The position numbers were made by a program, and so were the translations under genes. This document shows positions 47,001 through 54,578 of a stretch of DNA of 64,000 bases, in pieces; positions within the stretch are counted from its first letter, which is position 1; every line of letters begins with the position of its first letter. The notes under the pieces are model-generated. The model ran no database searches and was not told the DNA's origin. It was given only the letters and a program-made list of their open reading frames with translations. Source of the DNA: UBA9611 sp965237595 (GTDB lineage: Bacteria > Chloroflexota > Dehalococcoidia > Lucifugimonadales > UBA3495). The stretch covers positions 868,001 through 932,000 of the forward strand of contig CBDEFY010000007.1 in assembly GCA_965237595.1 (NCBI GenBank), given 5' to 3'.

Positions 47001-47859
47001 CTACACCTACCAGTTGCGCGCCGTCAACGCCGACGGCGACGGCGAATGGTCCGACGAGGCGACCGCAACCGCTCGGGAAACGCCACCCCCGCCGCCACCA
47101 CCGCCACGGCCATCGAACCGGCCCCCGGTGTTTGCGGATGGCCCCAGGACGGACCGCTCGATAGCCGAGAACACGGCTGCCGGCGAAAACGTCGGCGCTC
47201 CGGTCGTGGCCACCGACTCCGGCATCCTGACCTACATGCTGGGCGGCGCCGACGCGGGATCCTTCGGCATCGTCGCAGCCACGGGACAGATCCAGGTGGG
47301 GGACGGAACGAATTTGGATTACGAGGAAGAGAAGAATACCTACGGTGTCGAGGTTACGGCCACGGACCCATCCGGCGCCACTGCTATGATCACGGTGACC
47401 ATTGCGGTGACCAACCTGGACGAAGCTGGGACGGTGACCCTGTCGTCGGAGAAACCTACGGTTGGCGACGACCTAGCGGCGACCCTTGGCGATCCTGACG
47501 GCGACCTCACCGACGTGACATGGCAGTGGTCCAAGTCCACGGACATGGACAGTTGGATGGACATCTCAGGGGCAACGTCGATGAGCTACACTCCGACGTC
47601 CATGGACGTCGGCTACCACCTGCGCGCCACCGCGACCTACACCGACCACCTGGGTTCCGGCAAGACCGCGAGGGCGGTGTCGGACTACGCGATGACCGCC
47701 GTGGACCCCCTGGTTGCACGGTACGACGCCAACGCCAACGGCACGATCGAGAAGGGCGAGGTCATAAAGGCCATCAACGACTACCTCTTTGGCGAGGGAG
47801 ATGAGGCCATCAGCAAAGCCGAGGTTATAGAGCTCATAAACCGCTACCTCTTCGGCTGA
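41002..47859 (+). CDS. Giant secreted multidomain subtilisin-like protease (2285 aa)
   Basis: A signal peptide (residues 1-31) is followed by two fibronectin III domains (about 36-231), three pre-peptidase C-like beta domains (235-565), and an S8 peptidase with D627 (VAVVDDGMH), H663 (GHGTAVAG) and S835 (GGTSAATP). Next come a P-domain (about 932-1050), two fibronectin III domains (1051-1255), four Calx-beta repeats (about 1258-1810), a DUF11 domain, another fibronectin III, a proline hinge, a cadherin-like domain, and a C-terminal EF-hand/dockerin-like pair (YDANANGTIEKGEV, ISKAEVIELINRYL). The triad is complete, so it should be an active extracellular protease with many Ca2+-binding adhesive modules. 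It is probably cotranscribed with the upstream lipoprotein. Confidence 0.9.
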   Translation: MTRMFGPTRLLLAAGLALLCLVLALGYASAQSPPAAPTIDSVSSGDTTLTLAWTAPAGATGITAYDVRHIETSADETDDANWTVVDDAWTSGALEYTITGLTNGTEYDVQVRAVNSNGDETWSDTKTGTPALPAPTIDSVRADDRAVLVSWSPPTGITTGIAAYDLRLIETSADETVDANWTMEEDAWKDGDGSLAYAVTGLTNGTEYDVQARAVDVDDVDGAWSATTGATPADHGNDLATAKSVTAGARVWGVIDPAGDEDYFSFSVSRTSDYWIYAFGDLDTVGELLDSGGMSIDINDRGGALPNPDNFFLWRKLQSGTYFIKVTGYGPTDEPYILRVREFTDTTSRSNAATLNLNGSASGTIDPEDDDDYFKLELSETTEVAIRASGFPDTVGELQRSNGTVIASNDDGYLPGNRRNFVIRENLAAGVYYVKVSSFDERSDGPYSVYAAAITEPGSAIADAQPLTLGGTAGGIIDPAGDEDYFSLTLEETTYVIIGGVSKVTNISAALTDENDLAAPVNSVHFDDTFFFQGRLGAGTYYLKVTGKDASDTGRYTVRAIAEGSYTYFVDRCSNISRSGGINDPLYGCQWHLNNDDQFRNSAEQDIRVEEVWPTYTGDGINVAVVDDGMHHQHEDLTGNVLTSLNHNYDPDLTDIYQPFEGHGTAVAGLIAAKDNSLGMRGVAPEATIYGYNLLVNLTDMNIADAMNRNATSTAISNNSWRIPGFGRPVFASTLWEDAVENGITNGYDGKGVFYVFGAGNGHLIGDSANLSEYGNFYAVTTVCAVGHDDIRSGYSDTGANLWVCGPSSSGRVGQPRIATTDNGHRYSGSFGGTSAATPIVSGAVALTREANNALTWRDVKLILAASVRKNDPDNTGWEQGALKYGSTTDRYNFNHEYGFGMVDAKAAVDLAPTWTNVRDLREITSESRVINLRIPDLPSSGTPTTVSSSLTVDHFVEFVEFVEVNAHFNHPYFRDLTVDLVSPSGAVSTLSTSAPIEGALTTKFRFGSARHLGENAAGEWTLQIKDTQDGDSGTLKSWGLTFYGHGFVPGAPQIDTVTPGGGTLEIDWNAPTDTGETAITSYDLRYIRDDATDRSDDNWTLEAGVGTPTNRSHTITGLEGGVKYEFQLQASNDSGHGPWSQAEADEPTTVAPAAPAITSITRGDRTLAVVWTAPADTGGGVITAYDVRYIETSADEMVDSNWTVRDNAWRSGDLRYVISNLTNATEYDVQVRAVNSAGDGEWSDTETGTPLPDDIPITLQWEENSFEVAEDAGSVVLRAVFTTTLDAPPEADFTFDVTLTTTDTSATLDDDYTAPPSPATFVASDFSQTDVNGQQRYRATRDFTVAIIDDTADEPEEAFSVRLAYLTPGLMHLQGGPSTAVVTIKDNEHVPVTLSWEQSEITVGENAGSATLRAYAVTNVDKRPEDGFSFDASIYTSNGSAARPGDYTRVDDTVTFSWNDFSRVTVNGERRYRAAKQVLVPIVDDTSDEDEEDFTATIEYANPGPPHLQGGPAIMGVKITDNDFVPVTISWDQSFVSVDEHATTVILQAQATTTSDKMPENGFTVALSAATADNTATQGSDYRPLTSSFSFGQGDFTRTDVGDQFRFQATRDIGVSIINDTDDEPDENFTVILNYSDPSLPHLQGGPATATVTIADNDHVPVVLSWEQAAATAEEATSPGSTRPVSLNAVAITTKDKMPESGFSFDVTVATADGSATQPADYQRLSDTATFNRSDFSLETVSGQRRYRAVKTFTVFVTHDTVQEPNETFTVTLAYADPDPGLPHLLGGRDTATVTITDDISATVDLSTMVSGSPSLVSRGEELTYDYTVRNSGPAASTNTVVRSTLDRAVSFVSATPADKCAHSGGATGGEVACAFGNLDSGASGTGEIVVQVGSAASADISITSTATGDEFDRRPGENTATESTELVAPPEQVRNLSPVRSSAAFIELSWARPSDNGSPITRYELERKEAGESYALVSPGPGVAATTYRDSQVSAGTTYTYQLRAVNADGDGEWSDEATATARETPPPPPPPPRPSNRPPVFADGPRTDRSIAENTAAGENVGAPVVATDSGILTYMLGGADAGSFGIVAATGQIQVGDGTNLDYEEEKNTYGVEVTATDPSGATAMITVTIAVTNLDEAGTVTLSSEKPTVGDDLAATLGDPDGDLTDVTWQWSKSTDMDSWMDISGATSMSYTPTSMDVGYHLRATATYTDHLGSGKTARAVSDYAMTAVDPLVARYDANANGTIEKGEVIKAINDYLFGEGDEAISKAEVIELINRYLFG

Positions 47860-48200
47860 TATCGAGGGACGCCCAGGGCAGTACAGGCAGCAAACGGTAC
47901 GCCGGGCCCTGGGTTGAGCGGGCCGGCGGTCCACCCTGATATATACAAACTCCACTACACAACCGGCCTGCCCGTAACCAGTCGCCTGTCCGATTCCTTG
48001 GTTCAGCAGCACTTTCCACCGGAGCAAGGTCTCCCGGGGCCGGCCACCATAAAAAACGTCTCATTGTCGTTAGCCATCAGGTTTCCCGCTCCCCACGTGA
48101 CGTCCTCCGGCGGTGATACAGCACCGAGGTCCCGGGAACACAAATGACACGACGATTTAGCTTCGAGGTCTCGACCTAACCCAGTTGATGCTTAGCTATC
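47860..48200. other. Intergenic stretch between convergent genes
   Basis: About 340 bases separating the protease from the oppositely oriented oxidoreductase. I see no gene and no clear terminator. Confidence 0.35.
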
Positions 48201-49366
48201 TCAATCTTCGCAGAAAAACCTCTTGCGCACCTTCTCGTCCAGCGGCTCACTGGGGCTGTTAACGATGGTCATGGGATTTCGGCTTGGGTCGTGATGCCAC
48301 ATCGGCAGAATCCTCCCCCCGCGCGCATCGGCTTCGGGTCCAGTTTTACATAGGACTTCGGCCATCCAATTTTCGAAGGTATGTATGATGCCGAAATCCC
48401 GGTCGTGCTGGACCGCGTAAGCATTCCCAGCTTTCTCCCAGTTTTCATCGGCAATGAGATTTTCTGATAGCAGCTTGGGTCGGTTACTGCGGCAGCGTCG
48501 CCAATCAATGCAAGACCGTTTCGGTAGGGGTGTTCCACCCAATTGGTTGTTCCGCTGAAAGTGGCCAACGGCCCAGCAACCGTAGCTGATCCGAAAATTT
48601 CATCCGGGACACCCGCCATTCGGGCTCCCTCTAAGAACTGAGAGAATCCGGAGGAGCCGCTAAAGTGGTATTCGGTTGAGGCAGGGTCAGATACATAAGC
48701 TCGTCCTCTTCCTCCTTTTTGACAGAAAACGAAGGACTTGTGCCCCACTGATGGGTTCATCCAATGGTGGACGCCATCCTCTTGCAACGACAAGCCGTCT
48801 AATAAAACTCCAGCCACCATGTTTAGGTCGGGATCAACCTGAACGGAGAATCCACCCGACGCTCTGCCCGTCGAGCTGCGGCCATCTGCGCTGACCACTA
48901 GTCGCGCTTGGAACTCCGTGCTTTGGCGGTCTAGGTTGGCGGTTACGGTAGGTGCGCCTTCTAGGTTTATGTCGGTCACACGAGCACCTCGCTGGATCTC
49001 CGCGCCTGCATCTGATGCAGCGTTGATTAAGGCGTCCGGCAGATCCGGGTGATAGATTGCCAGCATCGGCAACTTTGGAACGCTGATGGCCATTAGGTCT
49101 TGGCGGTCCATTACCTCGGGTCCGTGGTATTCGTTCCAATACTGTAGAAGGTTTGCGCCGGCAGACATCAGGGTATCGTAGACGCCCAACTCCATGGCCT
49201 CTTTGGTGCTCCAAGGACCCATTGCCTCTCCCCGCACCCGGTCCCTGAAGGTCGTTGCCGATTCCAGGACAAGCACTTTAGCTCCTTGTTCCGCCATTGC
49301 TCTGGCAAGGATCGAACCGGCGATCCCTCCCCCAACGGTGATGATGTCGTAGGATTGTGCTGCCAT
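48201..49366 (-). pseudogene. FAD-dependent oxidoreductase (GR2/halogenase-like) with deletion-frameshift
   Basis: From ATG 49366 the N-terminus has the FAD-binding VGGGIAGSILARAMAEQGAK, then RGEAMGPWS, SADGRSSTGRAS, and the second FAD motif GLALIGDAAAVTDPS. Right after that, near 48480-48495, the frame changes. The expected short WGxGLSLxLRD-like stretch is missing and the sequence resumes in another frame with LLSENLIADENW and ENWMAEVLCK, ending at 48201. A deletion of about 10 codons that also shifted frame explains this. The lost part contacts FAD, so the enzyme is probably dead. Relatives are flavin hydroxylases, geranylgeranyl reductases and halogenases. Confidence 0.7.
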
Positions 49367-49381
49367 AAATATGCTCCTCAA

Positions 49382-49736
49382 GCGGCATTCGAAGATTCAA
49401 TTCGTCTCAAGCCGAGATTATTGACGAAGGAAAGTATGGGGTCAAGATTTTAGAACGTTATCTGTTTCATTGACCGACCCAGATTCACGGGATTGCGGTC
49501 TTGTTTAAGTCGGATGCCGCCGCAGGTAGTCCTACGCCACCGAGGTCCCGTTGTATTCGGCAAGTGCCGCGAAGGCGTTCAGATTCACTCTAATGGTGCC
49601 GGTGGGCTTCCACTGACCAACGCCTACCGCTAATTGGGCCACCGATTGATATTGATATGGTGTATTGGGAGATTCGAAGAACGTGGGCAGAACCATTAAT
49701 TTCGAGCGTGAATCCTAAACGAAACGGCTGGCAGTT
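49382..49736. other. Stretch with a possible coding scar
   Basis: No intact gene. On the minus strand 49532-49690 reads PTGTIRVNLNAFAALAEYNG and TSVA before a TAG, which looks like the last codons of a protein whose upstream part was cut by the IS3-family element at 49737. The family is not recognised. Confidence 0.3.
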
Positions 49737-49826
49737 TGAGGTGGACCCGGAAATTCGGACAGGTGGTTAAGTGAGAGTTCTGCTCCTAAAATAGCCACAG
49801 CTGTTGCTGTGAGGGAGGAGTGGGAC

Positions 49827-50111
49827 ATGTCAAAAGAGCGGAGGAAGCACAGCCCAACATTCAAGGCCAAGGTGGCCCTGGAAGCGGTGAAGGGTGAAGA
49901 GACGGTGGCCCAACTGGCCGCCCCCTACGAGGTCCATCCCGGGCAGATCCAGGCCTGGAAGAAGTCCTTGTTGGAAGGAGCGGTCGGCGTCTTTGGTGGG
50001 AACCAAGACAAACGCCAGAAGAGCGATGCGGTCCTTGTTGCCCGGCTCTATCAGCAGATCGGCCAACTGAAGGTTGAGCGGGATTTCTTGGCGGAGAGGC
50101 TCGGTCCATGA
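49827..50111 (+). CDS. IS3-family transposase OrfA (second type), copy 2
   Basis: Nearly identical to the OrfA at 23464. One notable change is AAPYEVHPG in place of AARYEVHPG, which puts a proline in the helix-turn-helix and could weaken DNA binding. Confidence 0.88.
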   Translation: MSKERRKHSPTFKAKVALEAVKGEETVAQLAAPYEVHPGQIQAWKKSLLEGAVGVFGGNQDKRQKSDAVLVARLYQQIGQLKVERDFLAERLGP

Positions 50112-51052
50112 GCCGGGAGCGGCGGCGGGAGATGGTGGACCGGCGGCACCCAGCCTTGTCCACAGTGAGACAGTGCGCCTTACTGAGCATCAGCAGGTCC
50201 AGCCTAAACTACCGGCGCAAGGGGACTTGCTCGGAGAACCTGACGGTGATGAAGGCGATGGACCACCAGTACCTAAGTACCCCCTTCTACGGGTCGCGGC
50301 GCATGAGGGTCTGGCTGGGCACTCAAGGTCACAGGGTGAACCGGAAGCGGGTCCAGCGTCTGATGCGGACCATGGGACTACGTGCCATCTACCGGTGGCC
50401 CCGGACCAGCAAGCCGGGGCCAGGGCACAAGGTGTATCCCTACCTCCTGAGCGGCATGGAGGTCACCAGACCAAATCAGGTGGGGGCCGCCGACATCACC
50501 TACATCCCCATGGCCAAGGGTTTCTTATACCTGGTGGCCATCATGGATTGGTACACGCGGTACGTGGTGGCCTGGCGTCTTTCCAACACCTTGGATGCTG
50601 ATTTCTGTGTCGAGACATTGGAGGAAGCGCTTGGCAAGGGGAAGCCAGAGGTCTTCAACACCGACCAGGGCAGCCAGTTCACCGGCGAAGCCTTCACCGG
50701 TCTCCTAGAGCAGCACGGAGTGAGAATCAGCATGGACGGGAAGGGACGCTACACCGACAACATCTTGTTGGAGCGGCTGTGGCGCACGGTTAAGTACGAG
50801 GAGGTCTACCTGAAAGCCTACTCCAACGGGCGAGAAGCCAAGGCCGGGCCTGACGCATACTTCAGCTTCTACAACAACCAAAGACCCCACCAGGCCTTGG
50901 GCTACCGGACACCGGCTGAGGTGTTCAAAGGAGACTTGGCGCCATCAGATGAACGGTCAATCAATGGGAAACGGGCACCGAACGGAGCGTTCTCAGACCT
51001 TGGAAAGACGGCGGAACTCTCACTTAGTTTTGCACCAAACCTGTCCAACTAA
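50108..51052 (+). CDS. IS3-family transposase OrfB (second type), copy 2
   Basis: A 314-residue DDE transposase with the same triad as the first copy. The strongly conserved tryptophan before the first catalytic aspartate (NQVWAADITYI) is glycine here (NQVGAADITYI), so this copy may be less active even though it has the cleaner insertion site. Other changes are scattered (for example TPSRAF to APNGAF near the C-terminus). Confidence 0.88.
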   Translation: MSRERRREMVDRRHPALSTVRQCALLSISRSSLNYRRKGTCSENLTVMKAMDHQYLSTPFYGSRRMRVWLGTQGHRVNRKRVQRLMRTMGLRAIYRWPRTSKPGPGHKVYPYLLSGMEVTRPNQVGAADITYIPMAKGFLYLVAIMDWYTRYVVAWRLSNTLDADFCVETLEEALGKGKPEVFNTDQGSQFTGEAFTGLLEQHGVRISMDGKGRYTDNILLERLWRTVKYEEVYLKAYSNGREAKAGPDAYFSFYNNQRPHQALGYRTPAEVFKGDLAPSDERSINGKRAPNGAFSDLGKTAELSLSFAPNLSN

Positions 51053-51071
51053 TTGGGTCCACCTCAGTTTA

Positions 51072-51111
51072 TCACCGCTGAACAAACATAGGGATGTATG
51101 TTCAGCGGTGA
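51072..51111. repeat. Long near-perfect hairpin
   Basis: TCACCGCTGAACA (51072-51084) pairs perfectly with its complement (51099-51111). After one A-A mismatch ACAT/ATGT extends the stem to 17 pairs with an AGGG loop. It lies 6 bases after the IS3-family right end. The IS may have inserted next to a terminator, or the hairpin may be another element end. Confidence 0.6.
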
Positions 51112-51451
51112 GTTTTCAGGTTGTCTAGTGTTTAACACCACACTGTCACGCGTGATTCCAAAGTGTGCCTAATTGATCTAATTCGCAACAACCCCAGATA
51201 GTGAGGTATACGGAAACCTATCAACAACTAGTTCGTATTTAACGAAATGCTCCCAAAGCAGGCACCCTACCGCTGGGCTACACCCCGATTATTTGGGATT
51301 TTAACACGCGTGTGTGCGGTTGGAGACCACCGGGCCGACTTAGCAATTGACGTTTCCTACATGAAGGTTAAGGCGGCTTTTGTTGTGGTTGGTTACCGCC
51401 TGAAGGCGCGGTTCGAACATTCCACAAGCTGAACATCTCCGATACGCAAAG
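51112..51451. other. Non-coding stretch
   Basis: About 340 bases with no convincing gene. A short frame at 51247-51432 shows no protein-like features. Confidence 0.3.
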
Positions 51452-51484
51452 AAACCCCCTGGCCGTCGATTGCCAGGGGTTTTA
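51452..51484 (+). terminator. Rho-independent terminator-like hairpin
   Basis: CCCCTGGC (51456-51463) and GCCAGGGG (51472-51479) pair around CGTCGATT, followed by TTTT on the plus strand. On the minus strand it lies downstream of the VOC gene, so it could serve as that gene's terminator too. Confidence 0.65.
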
Positions 51485-51586
51485 GCGTTCATTCACCAAC
51501 TGGCGGCCGTCGGCTACGCCGGGTCTTTCGCGCGCATTCTCTGCGGCCGCAACTCTGGCTAGATGCGGAGTGGTTTGAGGCAAAGA

Positions 51587-51961
51587 TTATGGTCTGTTTT
51601 CACCGGCCTGAAACAACTCGATTGGATTGCCCGACGGATCTTCTGCGAGAATCTGCTCTCCACCAACCCCGCTGATGATCTCGTTCCGAAAGTGAGTTCC
51701 CGCTCCTCTCAATGTCTCGACCAAGGACGCCAGATCATCTACTTCAACGACCATGCGATTCCAGCCCCCTGGCTCCGGGATGCGCCCGTCCAGCATTGGT
51801 CTAGCCGCCAAAGTTCTAGGGTCGCTGAGCCAAAGCTGAAGGTCCGCCTTGGCAACGATAGCGAAAGGTCCGAAATTCTTTTCCAGCGAAAACCCCAGTT
51901 GCTGAGTGTAAAAGGCTACGGCCTCTTCGACATCGCTGACAAAATATCTGATAGATGCCAA
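51587..51961 (-). CDS. VOC-family (glyoxalase/bleomycin-resistance fold) protein
   Basis: From TTG 51961 (GGAGAGA about 10 bases upstream) the protein has 124 residues. The fold is read from ASIRYFVSDVEEAVAFYTQQ, LGFSLEKNFGPFAIV, WNRMVVEVDDLASLVETLR and the final EDPSGNPIELFQ, whose glutamate is a usual metal ligand. The metal-binding histidine normally seen at the start is not obvious. Members bind metals and act on lactoylglutathione, catechols or antibiotics; the role here is open. The longer in-frame reading would run into the tRNA gene, so I rejected it. Confidence 0.8.
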   Translation of the reverse strand: MASIRYFVSDVEEAVAFYTQQLGFSLEKNFGPFAIVAKADLQLWLSDPRTLAARPMLDGRIPEPGGWNRMVVEVDDLASLVETLRGAGTHFRNEIISGVGGEQILAEDPSGNPIELFQAGENRP

Positions 51962-52080
51962 TCTGTGTCTCTCCACTTCAGGGGGATTGGAATACCTCCC
52001 CAGCTTCAATATCACCTTACAATTTTCGAGAATTCGGAATCCATAACCGTTGGTCATGGGAGGCATGAAGGAGGGAAATA

Positions 52081-52155
52081 TGGTACCCCCGGAGAGGGTC
52101 GAACTCTCGTCTCCGGCTCCGGAGGCCGGCACTCTATCCACTGAGCTACAGGGGC
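52081..52155 (-). tRNA. tRNA-Arg (anticodon CCG)
   Basis: On the minus strand from 52155: acceptor GCCCCTG, D-arm GCTCAGTGGATAGAGT, anticodon stem CCGGC/GCCGG with loop CTCCGGA (anticodon CCG), T-arm with GTTCGACCC, and the 3' acceptor strand followed by an encoded A-CCA. The acceptor has two G-U type pairs. It reads arginine CGG codons. Confidence 0.92.
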
Positions 52156-52323
52156 ACTACACGGCTAAGAATAGCATGGCTGGCCGGTAGCCAACAAGGA
52201 TTGTTTGGGCGTGGGGAGGTCGGGTACGTCCTAACGCCGACCTCCTTGGTCAAAGAAGGCCCCCTGGCGTTGATGGCCAGGAGCTTATAGCCTCCGTTAG
52301 TATTCAGCAGCGGATGTGGAATC

Positions 52324-52500
52324 TTACTCGTCTTTGACTACGGCCCGAACCGATACCACTAACTCCGGGGTTAAATCAATCGTGGGGTGGACCTGCGCGG
52401 CATGCTCACCAATCGATGCCATAACCTCGTCCTCGGTCTCCCCACTAGTCTTCCAGTCACAGTCGACTCCAACGTCTCCGCAGGTGTACGTCTTGGCCAT
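52324..52500 (-). CDS. DUF1059 small protein
   Basis: A 58-residue protein that is easy to miss. ATG 52500 has GGAGGG five bases upstream. It begins MAKTYTCGDVGVDCDWKTSG, continues ETEDEVMASIGEHAAQVH, and ends VVSVRAVVKDE. The two cysteines after YTCGD and in DCDW, and the histidines in EHAAQVH, are the conserved possible metal ligands of DUF1059. Function is unknown. It stands alone near the tRNA. Confidence 0.85.
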   Translation of the reverse strand: MAKTYTCGDVGVDCDWKTSGETEDEVMASIGEHAAQVHPTIDLTPELVVSVRAVVKDE

Positions 52501-52700
52501 AGAGCCCTCCCTTTGAGCATCGGATCGCTTATCGCATTAACATGGCAGATAGCTTAATACTAATCTAATTTATGCCAATTTATGGAGTCCATCAAAAAAG
52601 CTGATGATCACCCCGCTGTCGTGGGTATCGATTCTATAAGCTGTGGACAAATCCCAGGCCCCGCACTAGACTAGGGGCAATTTCCCACCGAGGTTGGAAG

Positions 52701-53753
52701 ATGCCCGTTTTCACGCCCCAATACCTGCACAAAGTTGCTTATCACATCTACCGCGCCAAGGGCACTCCTGAAGAGGAGGCCGAGGTCGTGGCCACCCACT
52801 TGGTCAAAGCCAATCTGTCCGGTCACGACTCCCACGGCGTGATACAGATTCCGGTGTACGCCGAGCGCATCGACGCCGGACATATCGTCCCCGGCGCGGA
52901 CTTCGAAGTAGTCAAGGCGGCCCCCTGTACCGCCGTCATCAACGGCAACTGGGGCTTCGGCTTCGTCGTCACCGAGAAGGCCACCCGCATGGCCATCGAG
53001 AAAGCCAAGGCCAATGGCGTAGCCGCCATCACCGTCCACCACCAGAGCCACATCGGCCGGTTGGGCGACTACCCTGCCATGATGGCCGCCGACGGGATGA
53101 TTGGCATGATCACCGCCGACTCCGGTGCGGCGCCCAAACACGTGGCGCCCTTCGGCGGGCGGGCCCGCAAGCTGGGCACCAACCCCATCTGCATCGGCAT
53201 GCCCAGCAACCTGGACGGCCCGGTTCTGATGGACATGGCGTCCAGCACCGTGGCCCTGGGCAAGATCGCCCTCCACCGCAACCGAAAAGAAGATATCCCC
53301 GTTGGCTGGATTGTGGACAAGGACGGCAATCCCACCACCGACCCCAACGACTACTACTCCGGCGGGGCCATCCTGCCGTTGGGCGCGGACCAAGGCCACA
53401 AGGGCTACGCTCTTTCGTTCATGGTAGAGGTCTTCTCTGGCCTGCTGACCGGCCTGGGCTTCGGCATCGACCCCGAGGGACGGCACAACGACGGCGTATT
53501 CATCGCCGCTTTCAACCTGGAACACTTCCGGCCCTTGGACGAGTTCAAGAAGGACATGGGAGACTTCGTGGACTTCATCAAGGACTCCCCGCCTGCGGCC
53601 GGCTTCAAAGAGGTGCTCTACCCAGGCGAGATTGAATGGAAGAACGAGCAGGCCCGCCGCAAAGAGGGCATCTTTGTGGAGGACGAGACTTGGGCCCAAA
53701 TCAGCGGACTGATGCAGTCCTTGAATGTTGCAAGAGAGGTAGGCCAGCCGTAG
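52701..53753 (+). CDS. Ldh-family NAD(P)-dependent oxidoreductase (malate/L-lactate dehydrogenase type)
   Basis: A 350-residue protein of the YlbC/ComC/MDH2 family, which is unrelated to classical lactate dehydrogenases. Family features: GHDSHGVIQIPVYAERIDAG near residue 41 (catalytic-type histidine), WGFGFVVTEKATRMAIEKA, THHQSHIGRLGDY-like VHHQSHIGRLGDYPAMMA, FGGRARKLGTNPICIGMP, and LGADQGHKGYALSFMVEVFS. It should reduce a 2-oxoacid or oxidise the hydroxyacid. The specific acid is unknown. The DinB-like gene follows 16 bases later, so they probably form an operon. Confidence 0.88.
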   Translation: MPVFTPQYLHKVAYHIYRAKGTPEEEAEVVATHLVKANLSGHDSHGVIQIPVYAERIDAGHIVPGADFEVVKAAPCTAVINGNWGFGFVVTEKATRMAIEKAKANGVAAITVHHQSHIGRLGDYPAMMAADGMIGMITADSGAAPKHVAPFGGRARKLGTNPICIGMPSNLDGPVLMDMASSTVALGKIALHRNRKEDIPVGWIVDKDGNPTTDPNDYYSGGAILPLGADQGHKGYALSFMVEVFSGLLTGLGFGIDPEGRHNDGVFIAAFNLEHFRPLDEFKKDMGDFVDFIKDSPPAAGFKEVLYPGEIEWKNEQARRKEGIFVEDETWAQISGLMQSLNVAREVGQP

Positions 53754-53769
53754 CCGGCAGGTGATTAAT

Positions 53770-54387
53770 ATGAGCGGTCAAACTATCATGGAAACCTACC
53801 TGGAAGCTGGCGAGTTCTTCGGCGGCGTGGTCGACCAGGTGGACATCGACGGCTGGGATGAGCCTGCCCTGGGAGAGTGGTGCGCCCGCGATTTGGCCGG
53901 ACACACCTACCGCTCCTTCACCACTGTGCTCAGCTACTCGGCAACACCGGGGAACAAGGTTGAATTGGAGCGGCCGGTGGACTATTTCCTAAAAGCGTTT
54001 GAGACCCTGGCCGACCCCAAGCAGGTGGCCGAGCGAGGACGAGCCGCAGGGCTGGAGATAATCGACGACCCCAAGTTGATGGTCCGTGGTTTCGCCATGT
54101 ACGTCAAAAACAAACTGGACGAGTTGAGTGACGACCACATCATGGCCACGCCCGTGGGCGGAATTCGGCTCATCGACTACCTCCCCACCCGCACCTTCGA
54201 GCTCATCATCCACACCATGGACCTGGCCAAGGCAGTCGGTGTGGACGCCGAGCCGCCCGAAAGCGGCATGGAAGCAACCCTTCATATACTGAGCCAACTG
54301 GCCCTATACCGGGGCCACGCCGCCACCCTCACCCTGGCCGCCACCGGACGTCACGGCCTGCCAGACGGGTTCTCGGTATTGGGCTAG
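53770..54387 (+). CDS. DinB/maleylpyruvate-isomerase-like protein
   Basis: A 205-residue four-helix protein of the mycothiol-dependent maleylpyruvate isomerase N-terminal type. The metal-site histidines appear in WCARDLAGHTYRSFTTVLSY (H about residue 46) and RTFELIIHTMDLAKAVG (H about 141). Start ATG 53770 has AGGTGAT upstream. It is cotranscribed with the Ldh-family gene. The thiol cofactor used in this lineage is unknown, so the reaction remains open. Confidence 0.75.
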   Translation: MSGQTIMETYLEAGEFFGGVVDQVDIDGWDEPALGEWCARDLAGHTYRSFTTVLSYSATPGNKVELERPVDYFLKAFETLADPKQVAERGRAAGLEIIDDPKLMVRGFAMYVKNKLDELSDDHIMATPVGGIRLIDYLPTRTFELIIHTMDLAKAVGVDAEPPESGMEATLHILSQLALYRGHAATLTLAATGRHGLPDGFSVLG

Positions 54388-54502
54388 AGAGCGTTTCGCG
54401 GGTTCCGCAGCGCTAATCATCGCCCCCTTCCGACCAAAATTTTCGCCCGTAAAAGCCTACGACGTCGCACCCTGAACTTCCGCTTACCAGCCTCTTTCTG
54501 CG

Positions 54503-54531
54503 TTGCCCGCCGATGGGCCGTATGCTATAAT
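54503..54531 (+). promoter_or_regulatory. Promoter of rpsO-pnp
   Basis: TTGCCC (54503-54508), 17 bases, then TATAAT (54526-54531) with an extended TG upstream (TGCTATAAT). It lies 48 bases before the rpsO start. Confidence 0.75.
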
Positions 54532-54578
54532 CCACGCAACGTAAGAGAAGAGGAAAGAGAGAAGCGAACACACATCTG

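Larger units (their letters stand above)
49737..51066 (+). mobile_element. IS3-family element (second type), copy 2 (1330 bp) with GTT target repeat
   Basis: Same ends and length as 23374-24703. It is flanked on both sides by GTT (49734-49736 and 51067-51069), the 3-bp duplication expected for IS3, so this copy marks a simple insertion. Confidence 0.92.

Noticed and set aside
41205..47720. Several long open frames opposite and shifted within the giant protease gene (for example 44386-45930 minus)
   Set aside because: They arise from GC-rich codon bias and mirror the repeats of the real protein; they lack ribosome sites and protein-like composition.
51400..51430. GGTTCGAAC resembling a tRNA T-loop
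   Set aside because: No matching acceptor, anticodon or D-arm can be folded around it.
51962..52141. Longer N-terminus for the VOC protein
   Set aside because: It would overlap the tRNA-Arg gene and adds unconserved residues; TTG 51961 with GGAGAGA is preferred.
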